Below are positions 12,957-24,900 of a DNA stretch of 64,000 nucleotides, in pieces (position 1 is the first letter of the stretch; each line of letters starts with the position of its first letter). The translations under genes were made by a program, and so were the position numbers. Source of the DNA: Lumbricus rubellus (Eukaryota; Annelida; Clitellata; Crassiclitellata; Lumbricidae). The stretch is taken from the NCBI GenBank assembly GCA_945859605.1, contig OX243820.1, positions 21,671,053-21,735,052 of the forward strand, in the 5' to 3' direction. A model generated the notes under the pieces. The model ran no database searches. It was given only the letters and a program-made list of their open reading frames with translations, and was not told the DNA's origin.

Positions 12957-15900
12957 TGACGTCACTGGTCACGTGGTTGGGGCTAATCGCTACCTATTCA
13001 CTCTACTCGTAAGCTTATACACATTTTATTTACGTGTAAATTTGATGAACGCAGTTTTTCCGCAAAAACTGGCCGTCTTTACATTTTCTTATAAATAATG
13101 GTGAAAACGGACCGGATCATAATCAAATTTGTACCAATATCTTTTGTTTGACTGATGCATACACTGATGAAATATTATAAAGAAATATGAATCCGTTACT
13201 GAGATAACGCATTTTGAAAACGGTGAACGAACTTTCGTGTCACCCTAAATAATATACCGTAATATTATTTACTATTATATGGTTATAGTAATTATTTACT
13301 ACTATAATATATGACACAATACTGCTAAAATGAGTGTTAAGATGACACCCTAAAATGCTGCCATTGCAAAGTGGAAATTTAAAAAGTTTCTCATGAGGCT
13401 CTAAACAAATACAGGTATTTTGTTAAGACGACACCATAAAATGATGCCATTGCAATGGGGAAATTCAAAAAGTTTCTCACAAGGCTCTCAAAAAGTACAA
13501 ATCAAATCAAATCAAATCAAATCAAATCTTGTTTATTCATAGTGATCAACAAATCAAAACAACAAAAAATATACAAAATAAGAGTGTGCAGTGAAATAAG
13601 GAGCTAACCAGTTATTATCATCTATCAGGTAAAAGATCACTAAGAAAAGGTCACCCAGAAAGGGAGTGATCCCGCTAAGCCTGGGCAACCACAAACAGAA
13701 GTTTATATCAAGATGGTGGTGACCGAAGAGTGTAGTTGTTATTAGGCAATGTAGGCAAAACGAAATCAAGTAGATGAGTTCTTGTAGAGATAGAACGAGA
13801 GATAATACAGGACATAAGCATAGTGTAAACAGAGAACAAATACAGTACATTAATGAAGCATAACAATGTAATGCTAATTCAAATTATGAATGAGTGCTAA
13901 GAGTTGCAGACCATAGGCAATGACCACAACTAGTGGTATCAAATGATAGTGTATAGCAGACGACAATGAAACAAGTAACCAATAATAACCAATAATAAGC
14001 TAGGGCAATGGTATAAGAAAACAATAGGCAGGCTATAAGTGGTACTCCACAACGAGTGGTTAAAAATAAAACAGTAGCAAGTAATAGTCAGGACGCAACT
14101 ATAGTCATATATATATAACGGTTCGATATGAGATACACAAGAAAAAATATACTAAGCCTTAGGGCTATAAAAAAATTTGTCAATGAGTAAATGTCAGTCA
14201 GGGGCAGTGAGAGATGTCAGTTCATAATGAGAAACTTTTAAAGCGATTTTTAAAGAGGCTGGTAGATTTTAAGGTAGATATAATTATGATCAGGAAGGCC
14301 GTTCCAAATTTTAGGACCCAAACATTTTATTGAAAATTGTTTAATTTTTAGGCGTGCATATTCACTGCGGTAACAGCTAGCATGCCTAGTAGCATGATCG
14401 TGAAGTTTAGAGCCAGTAGTAAAATAATTATTGAAAGTGAAGGGCAAAAGGCGCTGGTGGTAGCGATGCATAAACAGACATATTTGGAACTTATTGATGT
14501 TTAGTAGGGACAGTAACATATGGTTTAAGTAGAGAGGAGCGGAGCTGGACCTCCAATGAGCACCACATATTAATCGTATAACACGTTTTTGCAATATAAT
14601 CAATGGTTTGAGTCGAGAGGGATAGTTTGAACCCCATGATATGTTACAATAAGATAGGTAAGGAAAAATAAGTGTATAATAAAGATTAAAGAGAACTGAT
14701 TTAGGTAGGCAATGTTTAATCCTGTGAAGGACCCCAATGTTTTTAGCAATTTTCTTCACAATAGTAGAAATATGATCGTTCCATGTAAGGTGGCTATCAA
14801 CAATGACCCCCATAAATTTAGATGAATTTGTTTGGGTGATAGGGACATTGTTAATTAGGAGTGACCTATTAACATCAAGGTCAACTTTCTTTTTAGTGTG
14901 GAATAAAATGAAGTTGGTTTTATCAATATTAAGGGATAATCTATTAGCTTTGAACCATTGCTCTATTAAGAATAACTCATTATTAGCTATATCAAATAGG
15001 TGACCTATGGAATGGTGAGAGAGAAAAACATTTGTATCATCAGCGAATAGAATAAATTTGAATACAGATGAGGTCATGGACAGGTCATTAATACATAAGA
15101 GGAAAAGAAGTGGTCCAAGTATTGACCCTTGGGGGACACCACAGGTAACATCCATGGCCACAGATTTTTGACCCTTAAAGTAAACATATTGGCTTCTGTT
15201 ACTTAAGTAGTCTAAAAACCAGGAGCTACAAACACCTCGAAAACCATAGTATTCGAGTTTTTTTTCAGAATTTTATGATTAACAGTGTCAAAAGCTTTTG
15301 ACAGGTCAAAAAAGATACCCAATGAGAATTTTTTATCATCCATTGCATCAGTAATATTAGATTGCAAGTCCAGTATGGCCATATCAGTTGAGAGGTTATG
15401 CTGAAATCCATATTGCGCAGGGGATAATATTCTGAACTTATTAAGATAATCAGTTACTCTATTAGACATGAGTTTTTCAATTATTTTAGAAAAAAAATAG
15501 TACCGATATTGGTCGATAATTACTAGTTATATTCTTATTCCCAGTTTTATAGATTGGTGTGATTTTAGCAATTTTTAGCTCATTGGGAACTAATCTCATT
15601 GAGAATGAAGCGTTTATTATAGAGCTAAGAGGAGTAGCAATAGCATTTATAGTTGCTTTAGCTATCAAGGGGCTAATTTCATCAGGATTGGATGAGGAGG
15701 CTCTCAGTAAACCAGAAACCTGAATAATCTCAAGATCAGAGGTAGGAGCAATACCGAAAGAGCACATAGGTGGAGTGGGCATAAAGTGCTCAAAGGAGGT
15801 GGTGGCTATAAGGATTTTTGCTGCAAGATTAGTGCCTATGGTAGTAAAATAACTGTTAAAGAAATTAGCGATGAGTACTGGATCCTGCACTAGTTCCGAC

Positions 15901-18900
15901 CCAACAATAAAGGAGTCAGGGAGACAGGATTCTTCCTTGGTATTAAGAATTTGCTTAATTATTTTCCAAGTCTGATTAAGGTTATTGCCACACTGAAAGA
16001 AGCAATCAGAGTAATAACGTGATTCGCATTCTTTTCTAACGGATTTAAATTTATTACGATATTGAGTGAATAGTTGTTTATTTAAAGCAGTAGGGTTAAA
16101 CAAGTACTGCTTATGGAGTCTAGATTTTTTCTTGCAGGATTTTAGGAGTGATTTAGTCATCCAAGGTTGTTTAATGAAATTACGACCCTTAGTTTTAACG
16201 GTTAACAATGGAAAAGCTTTATCGTATAACATTTTATACCTATGGAAGAAAGCAGTATATGCTGCATTCGGACCACTATTTAGGCATAAAGCATGGACAA
16301 AAGCCCAGACAGTAGAGTTGAGAGAATTGATAAATGCTTCTTTGGCTTCCATGGGAAATTTACATACCCGTGAAAATGGAGCAAGAGGTTGAAGTCGGGG
16401 GCAGATATCAATATGAAGAAGAACTGGGAGATGATCCGAAATATCATTAATTATTATGCAAGAATCTTGCCCAAGGTTTAAGCAGCTAGTGAATATGTTG
16501 TCTATAAGGGTTGCAGTAAATTCAGTAATTCTAGTGGGTCTAAGGATGGTTGGGACAAATTTATGAGAAAACATAGTATTCAGAAAGGCTTCAGAGAGGG
16601 GGTGTTCACTACATCGAACGAGATTGATATTAAAGTCACCCATTAAAAAAACACGGTTAGTAGACTTTGATAAATACGATAGCGAGTCATCAAAATCCTC
16701 AAGAAAATCCAAGATCGAATTTCCAGGGGGCGGTACACCGAGCCAATTATTATGTCTTTCTTTTTATTTTGAGGCAATTTAATAAACATACATTCAAAGG
16801 TATTCATTTTGGATTTTGTCCAGTCAGCCTCAAGGACTTCAAATTCAATGTTAGCACGAATAAAAAACCAACACCACCACGCATTCCAACCATCCTGGAT
16901 TTATGGATAAAGTTATATCCCGGGATTGAGATAGTAGACGCCAGTTCGTCAGAAAGCCAGGTTTCAGTAAGTGCAAGAACTGATGTGTTGGATTGGGCCA
17001 AAAGGAGATTAATTTCAGGAATCTTTAAATTCATGCCACGACAGTTAAGATGCATTAAACAAAAATGGTCAGAAGCATTAAGGCTAGCATCAAATTCAGG
17101 AAGTTGAGTAACGTCTTTATATGTACTTGAAACAACAGTCCTAGAATTGTAAAGGCTATAGTCAGGATCAAGATCCTCATTCATCAATATAGATCTACAT
17201 TCATCATTAAAGTCACACAGATTCAGCCAGTATTCACTATTGTCCGCCAGCAAAGAAAGTCTAAATCTAGTAGTATTTACAGCTATACACTGGCCAGTAT
17301 CATCATCAACAACAGAATTAGCAAATGGGAGATTAGAATTAACACACTCATCACAACACCAATTAGATCTCTCCGATCCCTGTGCTCGGGAGACATAGCA
17401 CTGCACATGAAAGTTAGTCTTACAGACTGCACACTCAATATCATCAGATGATTCATTGATAACACATCCACACTTAAAACAATCATAAGGCAATAAAGAC
17501 ATAAACAAACAATAAACAGAAAACAAAATCAAACACTATATAAAAAGAAATCTAGAAGAACCAAGGTGGCCCAGAGCCAAAATACAAAACCACACGCACA
17601 GCGCAGAAGAATGGAACGATTGACAAAAAGGGGACCGAAAACCGACAAAAAAGTATAACGGGGACTATCCGTCATGAGGATAAACAAAATTGAGACTAGT
17701 ATAGCTTAAAACAAGACAGTCCAATCTCAATATATAAACTATCAGGAAAACTGCATAACTTAAACCACAACCACTGAGGTAAACAACTGAAGACGAGTCT
17801 ATGCCAAAGTAATACACATAAAAACTTAACACTATAGGCCTAGATGTTATAGCTTGAACAAACAATTCAACTTCTACCTAAGCCATCCAAAAAAACCACC
17901 GTGGACAACTTAGACCACAACCGTGGAAATATACAACTGAGGCTATTCTGCGCCAACGAGACGCACGTAAAACTAAACACTATAAACTAATACTAAGCAA
18001 ACTAAACTAAGCACTAAATACATCCTATAGGAGATAAGGATCACATGAATAACCTGTTTATACCAGAGTAGAATGTTCATTGACGAGGGTTGGTCAGTGA
18101 TTGTAGGCATCATAACTTGAGGTATCTTTTCTGACAAAAACAGATTGGGTGATACGGAGGTTAAGCAGATCCAACATGAGTGGAACTAGAAAGAATGTTA
18201 GATCCGCGATGATAGTTTTTCAATGTCAACAGTACTGTTGATAATATCTTGAAGAGAATCGCATCAGGATCGGTGAGTGAAACCGGAAAGAATGTTAGAT
18301 CAGCGATGATAGTTTTTCAATGTCAACAGTACTGTTGATAATATCTTGAAGAGGGTCGCATTAGGGTCGGTGGTTTTCTTTGCGAAGACAAATCCACCAT
18401 ATGTCCACGTGGAAGCCACCACTTTCTCCTTCACCAACTTTCTTACTGTCGCGTACAAATGAGCACTGGATTTAGTAAGATGCTCATTTATGTAGATCTT
18501 CTCTCTTGGATGACCAGATTGAGTAGTTGAGCGGAGGAGTTTCCTTGCATTGAACACCTCATTGCGTGTACGACGAGAGGTGAAGCTTACAATGATAGGG
18601 CCATGGGAGTTATCAGATGAAGTATGCAGACGGTGAGCAGCGGAGATGTCACGCTCCGTGATGTCAAGACCAAGTCTGGTTTGAAATAAGTGAAGGACGT
18701 CAGACACGAGTGAGCGATCCGTTTCTCTCTGGGTCCTTTGACTCCCAGTGTATTCATCATTCAGAGAAGACCGACTGGCCGGAGAGATGTCATGAATTAT
18801 GAGGTTGGACAGTTTAGTATGTCTTTCCATGTCATCCAGTTTTCCCGCAAGATTCTTATTGTTTTCCTCCATTTGCTTGAGTTTATCGTCCATTGCGGTA

Positions 18901-21900
18901 AGCTGGGTGTTACATTTTTTATAACATGGCTTGGTAATGTTCACTCATGGTTTTATTTAACGCAGATGTGAGTTCCTTCGAAACTTCTTTAGTTACCTCC
19001 TTTGTAATCTCAACAGCCATTTGTTTCGCTATGGCTTCCATGACTGGCGTAAGGAGAGCCGTGAGCTTGACGAGTAGAACACTAACAACTTTATCTTCAA
19101 GAACGAACTCCGCAAGTTCATCTATTTTTGAAGCTTTCTCGGCCGCTTTCTTCGCCATAATAACCCAATGTTCGCGTACAGCAATTTGCTAATAATAAGT
19201 AAGTTTGTCAAGTTTCGGCACGATTTTAATCTAAACAGCCATCATCTTTTGGGTGCGTTTTCTGAACCGTGAACAGGTTTTTGTTAAGATGACACCATGA
19301 AATGTTGCCACTGCAATGTGGAAATTCGAAAGGTTTCTCATGAGGCTCTCAAAAAGTACAGGTTTTTGTTAAGATGACACCATAAAATGCTGGCATTGCA
19401 ATGTGAAAATTCAAAAAGTTTCTCATGAGGCTCTCAAAAAGTACAGGTATTTTGTTGAGATGACACCTTAAAATACTGTCATTGCAATGTGAAAATTCAA
19501 AAAAGTTTCTGATAAGGCTCTCAAAAAGTACTGGTTTTTGTTATTTATTTATCGTTTGCAGGTTTTTGTTAAGATGACACCATGAAATGCTGCCAATGCA
19601 ATGTGGAAATTCAAATCTCATGAGGCTCTCAAAAGTACAGGTTTTTGTTAATTAAGATGACACCTTAAATTTCTGACATTGCAATGTGAAAATTCAAAAA
19701 AGTTTCTGATTAGGCTCTCAAAAAGTACAGGTTATGCCCCTTCCCCATACCTTCCCCTCCATGTCTCGGCGCTACGCGCCTCACGAGCGTCCTTCGAACG
19801 TTCAATAATTATTGTCTCCGCCCCCCCCCCCCCCCAGAAACCTAAATTTCCCCCCCCCCCCCCCCCCCAAGGACGGGGACTAGATTAAACACTGCAACAA
19901 CGCATGGCAATATTTCAACTGGTTTCATTTCTATAAAATATCAAATCCAGTCTTATGACAACCACACTTTTCATATCTCGAAATAAATGATACACGGCAT
20001 GCCCGTATGAAAGACAGGAAGGAGGTTATGATGAATAGGCTTAGGACATGTTTGCCAGTGTTTAATCTGCCCCCTTTGGAAAATCAAGGTTTCGGTTAGA
20101 AGGAAATGAGCGTCCAGTCGAGTAAGGTAGCGTCGAGCAGGGGTATATATGGTAGGAGTTTGGGGAGCGGATGTGTCAGTGCCCACTACAAATGTTTTGA
20201 ATTTTCGCATTGCAGTGGCAGCCTTTTAGGCTGTGATCTTGAACAATTGCACGGCTGTTTTGCTGTTGATAATTACTTAATAAGAGTGGGACATAGCTTC
20301 AATAAAATACGCGGTATGTTATACTTTAAAAAATATAGGTCTTTTTGTGTCCACATTATAATGGTAGCATTTTAAGATGTCATCTTACCAATAAAGAACA
20401 GTACTATATTATTTCAGCGCTGATACAAAGAGGTAGGCTATTTGCGTCCTGGCAAGCAATTCAGCACCGAATTCCTGAACACAACACAATTAGCAAAACT
20501 TTATAAAAAAATTATGGTACACAAACCAAGCAAGAAACTAAACTACTAGACTTGTGAAACCATAATAGTAATAATGCGGTTTTACTACGTGTTCAAGGAA
20601 AGAAATTTGAAGTTTGACAGTTTTGAACTTGAAAGATAGCACTAAAGAAAAGTCATTTAGTTCTACATTACAAATATCGTACAAATATTATCTGCAAAGT
20701 GCGCTCATTAGCCTATTATAATTAGCCTATACTATAGTAGGCCTATCATATATTATTATTCTAAAGAAAAACATGAAATTTATACAATATTACTATTAAT
20801 AAATGAATTAGTAAATAATAAAACTGTTTATTATAATAGCAAGTAGAAGCTATCATCATTTTTGTCAAATTCTTCTGGAGGAGAAATATCATTTCTATGC
20901 GACAGACGTTCTCCCTGGAAATGCCTACAGGGTGGTTCCAAGAAATGTACCACCCTGTAGATTAAATCTGCATGTTGGCATAATGGCGCAGCAGGCGATC
21001 TTGCCGCACCGTTGGCTGTCGTCTACCTTGCCGATAAAGGCAAGAAAATAATTAACTTCTGCTTGTATTGACGCACTTTAACAAAGAAATTGCAAGTTTA
21101 TTCCAAGATACAGGACTTCACGAATTACACAATGCACAGCATTGCACACTCATGGGGCATTTGATGATAAAAACTTCATCTATGAAATTTCTATCAAACA
21201 TGAACGGCTGCCGTCACTAATAGTTCATGTAGATTATGGTTACAAACCGTCTCAGAATAACAACGGGCAGTGTAAAGCTAAAAATATCCATTTTCTGTTG
21301 TTAATTCTAAAGCAATTAATGTAAAATTACGCCATATGTTTAAAATTTATGCGTTTGTGATAAACTCGTTGTAGGTCAGGCGAGGCCCCAGGCATTCAGT
21401 GGAGCTGGTCCGTCTGTCTTCATGAATGGTGATCAGTACATCATCGGTGGAAGCAACGCCAGTCCAGGAGAGTTTCCATGGCAACTGTCGCAGACAAGAG
21501 GAGGCTCGCACAGCTGCGGAGCTTCTCTATTGAACACACGTTCCGGTCTCAGCGCAGCTCACTGCGTCGATGGAGCGTAAGTGGAAAGACGGAGACTAGG
21601 CATCAACTGGTCACGCATCGCTGATAACTACTGTAATATGTGCAGCGTTTAAGTCAGTATAATGATCATTATCAATCTGCCACGTGATTAAGCACAATTT
21701 ATTGATCCAGCGTACTCTTAAATATTTTTCTCTATAGGGCTACGCGATAGGCCTATTTGATGCACGAATCACAACAAGAGCAACAGCAAAGAACGGCGTC
21801 TTATATTAAAAGATTATTTGCGCATGATATTTATTCTCACAACGAAAGACCCCGTAAATTTCAATTTATTACTCGGACAAAGTGAAGTCGATCAACCAGA

Positions 21901-24900
21901 CTGTTGCTTTGCGTATAGTGTCGCCTTTGGTCTTTGGACGTTCTGGTAATTCTATTATTCATATTTTCCATACGATATTTTATTTAATTCTTAGTGCGAT
22001 CTCAAACGTGTTACATATTATAGTGCTGCAGCAACCATCACCGTTATCGCTGGCCTACATCAACGATCGGGCACGCCTGGAAGTCAGGAAGTAGACATCA
22101 CCGGGTACACTATGGTATGTTACTCAGTTCTGTGAAGATAATTTTAATTAGTGAAACGTTTAACAACACCGCATTGTCAATCACATTGGCGCACTAACCG
22201 TTTGTGCTGTTGATACAATAATATTATGAAATCGAACAGCTATTAACATAGATTTGCACGCGCAGCGGCGCAGTGCGTGTTGCAAAATTTGGTGACTGAA
22301 AATTAATGATTTAATCCACTGCCTCTCACAATTACTACTTCTGATGGAATTTAACCTGTAGGCTCAAGTGATATTAATAACGAAAGTGAGCATTGTTTGT
22401 CCGTGATTTTCTGTTAGCACGCGGATTACAATGCGGGTCTTCCTTCCTTTGCCAACGACATTTCCATTCTGCATTTTGCATCGCTCATTAACATTGGAGG
22501 CAATGTTCAGGCGGCTCTCCTTCCAGTCAGCAACGCCAACGATTACGCCGGCCTTACTTGCGTCATTTCAGGATGGGGCCGCACAGGTACGAGCGCTGAT
22601 ATTCTGTTCTAAGATTATATTGCTAGCTCCAATCGTTGTGAATTTATCATGTTTGACATAAGCCAATAAAGAAGCCAAAGCAGTATTGCAAGGCTAAACC
22701 ACAGGCACAAAATCACGAGGCCGAAACCGAGGGACCAACAATTTAGGTACAGAGGATTGTTGACTTTTCGAGATAATTCAATTAAAATTTTTGCTTACGG
22801 TATCAATGATGCAAACAGGGCCGGATTAAGGCATGTTCGACATGCTCGGCCGAACACACTTTAGGAGGCCAACACATGCAATAGAAATTTTTTCATCATT
22901 GTTAATTACCGGTATAATATCAAAAATGAGTTTCAAATATCTAAGGAAATTGTCAATTAGTTCGGAAACTACTGATTATACAGTTTTTGCACATGTGAGG
23001 GCCTTAATTGAAGTATTCACTGCTATGAAGGCAGATTGACCTTAAAATCAGTCAGAAATGCTAGCAAGAACTATACGCGTTATTTCTTATTTAAACACTA
23101 AGTCTAATGCCTCACCTTCGTCGGTACTCAAGTGCTGTGCGACGCATTTATGAGATGGCGTCATTATAATATTGAGTTCGCCTACGTGTAGGCAGGGCCT
23201 CCGACAGGATTTGGAGGCCCAGGGCCACAACTAATTTTCGAGGCCTTTCTTCAGATATCTTTTGAAAACTCAACAGAAAGGTTCAAATCATCCTTCGAAT
23301 CTTCAAAGCCACGACTTTATTGACAATGCTTTGATAATTTAAAGTTCTAGCGATATCAGAATTAATGCTTAACATAGCCAATCCATTTTTTCAATAAAAT
23401 TGACAATGCGGTCAATTTTGTCAAATTGACTATTGCTGGTATAGTGTAGGCTAGGCCTACTGTACACTGTACAGTGTACAGTAGGCTACAGATTGCAGAG
23501 CAAATCGGACAATACGAACAACATATTCATATTAAAAGATTAGCCTATTTAGGTTTGAGTGTTTGACTTACGACTTACAAGTAGGCCTATTGAGCTATGA
23601 TAGAGTTTAGACTGTTGACTCTTGCCAAGTCTTGGTGAATGTTGACATTGAAAAATTTTCAATTTTACAACTAAATTAACTCATATTAGATATACGAATT
23701 TTTACAGTTTGCAATTTAGCGACAACGATTTCGTCATAAAATAAAAAGAATCTATAGAGCGCTACATTTCATGAATGACTCCTTAATTCCGAAATTCCTC
23801 GTTTCAATAAATAACTCCGTAATTCCGAAATTCCTCATTTCAATAAATAACTCCGTAATTTCGAAATTCCGAGGCCCTTTATCAAGTGAGGCCTGGGGCC
23901 AAATGGCCCCGTGGCCCCCCTGTCGGAGGCCCTGCGTGTAGGCCTACTGTAGGGTCAGTACTCAGTTTACACTGCTTTTAAGAATTCAGTCAATTAATCA
24001 CATGCATTTTTATAGCTCCCCTTGAGGTTTCACTTAGAGGCGCTCCCATCGCAAACACTGTGTCAACAAGAAAAGTCTAGAGAAGACGAAAGAAAGAGTC
24101 AGCAGATTCACGGGAAGCGAGAGGAGACCAGCAGAAATTTCAGATAGCTGGACCTACCCGGCTCTACCGAGAATGCTTTTCATTGCATGGCCACAGTACA
24201 CAAAACAGAACAGGGAGGTCTCAACGGGTAGCTTAGCACAGTGAACCGCGAAAATATAAATTGTATTAGTTTGTAGATCAGTGGCGACGCTACAGCAGAG
24301 CAAATAACTTCAAATGCCCTGACAATAAACCTTTGTCCTGGCCGTTGTTGTGCCGCAAGACTGCAAGAAATTTCCTTTGCCAAGAATTTATTTGGGGCAT
24401 AAAATCTCGTCTGTACTGTTTCTGTTTACTTTTACGACTGCTATTATATTCTCTCGTTAGGAAAATGTCAGACAATGAATCATTTTATTATTCTTAAGCC
24501 GTAAAAGACGTATCGGAGCTTTTAGCAGTCTATACTCTATACTGCAATATTGAAAGACCTGGTGATAGCAATGAATTAATAATAGACGAATGTTTATTCG
24601 CTGAATAGAACACGTTTTGTGTGTCATATTATTGTCGTAGGCCTACTTCTGTAAGGATGGGGCTCCACATGCAGTTTCACTGAACAGGATTTGTTAACCC
24701 GGCCCTAGATGCAAGCAATCTTCTTGTTGTGTGTCGCTACATACTTTGATACCGACTTAGATGTAGGCCAAATGATTATATACTATATAGCCTAATTAAT
24801 TCTAGGAATATTTGTTCTTTCGCGAAGCTAACCGATCGTCATAACATGAAAGTCAACATGTGCCAAGAGTTGAGCGGATAAAGCCTATTTATCATGTTGG

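Larger units (their letters stand above)
4976..13007. mobile_element. 8.0-kb near-perfect palindromic (foldback) element with 6-bp TSD
   Basis: Position x on the left pairs with 17983 minus x on the right from 4976 to about 8900 (right arm 9083-13007), so two arms of about 3.9 kb are reverse complements with only a few mismatches seen. The element begins AGTAGAGTGAATAGG, ends with its inverse ...CTCTACT, and is flanked by CGTAAG on both sides (4970-4975 and 13008-13013). Six-base TSDs and AG...CT ends are features of Maverick/Polinton elements, but no Polinton gene is visible, so that link is only a hypothesis. Each arm holds, from outside in, an E-box/CRE/TCAAGGTCA block, a pyrimidine (or purine) tract, a 73-bp minisatellite, a CA (or TG) repeat, and unique sequence. 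No protein-coding gene is recognised. It sits in intron 1 of the protease gene. Confidence 0.85.
3972..13246 (-). mobile_element. Tc1/mariner-type element carrying the 8-kb palindromic insert
   Basis: AGGGTGACACGAAAGTTCG at 3972 is matched in inverted form ending at 13246. The inverted repeat continues inward for about 380 bases: left arm 3972-4350, right arm 4845-4969 plus 13014-13246. The right arm is split by the palindrome, and removing the insert makes the two arms align through the junction. Between the arms lies a decayed transposase on the minus strand. The AGGGTGACAC terminus and the transposase remnant fit the IS630-Tc1-mariner superfamily. Confidence 0.8.
13500..19273 (-). mobile_element. 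Full-length CR1/L2-like non-LTR retrotransposon (LINE)
   Basis: The element reads on the minus strand: 5' region near 19273, ORF1 (19158-18300), ORF2 (17532-14250), 3' region, then an (AAATC)n-type tail at 13499-13527. It is inserted in the 83-bp-type array between AAAAAGTAC and AGGTTTTTG, and intact array units elsewhere show the empty site. ORF order, APE-type endonuclease, RT motifs and microsatellite tail fit the CR1/L2 group. Several frame breaks, at least two of them at runs of eight A/T, interrupt otherwise good coding sequence. Confidence 0.88.

Noticed and set aside
4976..13007. Palindrome as a sequencing artefact (missed hairpin adapter)
   Set aside because: The 6-bp duplication, arm mismatches, diverged centre and unrelated sequence just outside the arms argue against it, though only long reads can exclude it fully.
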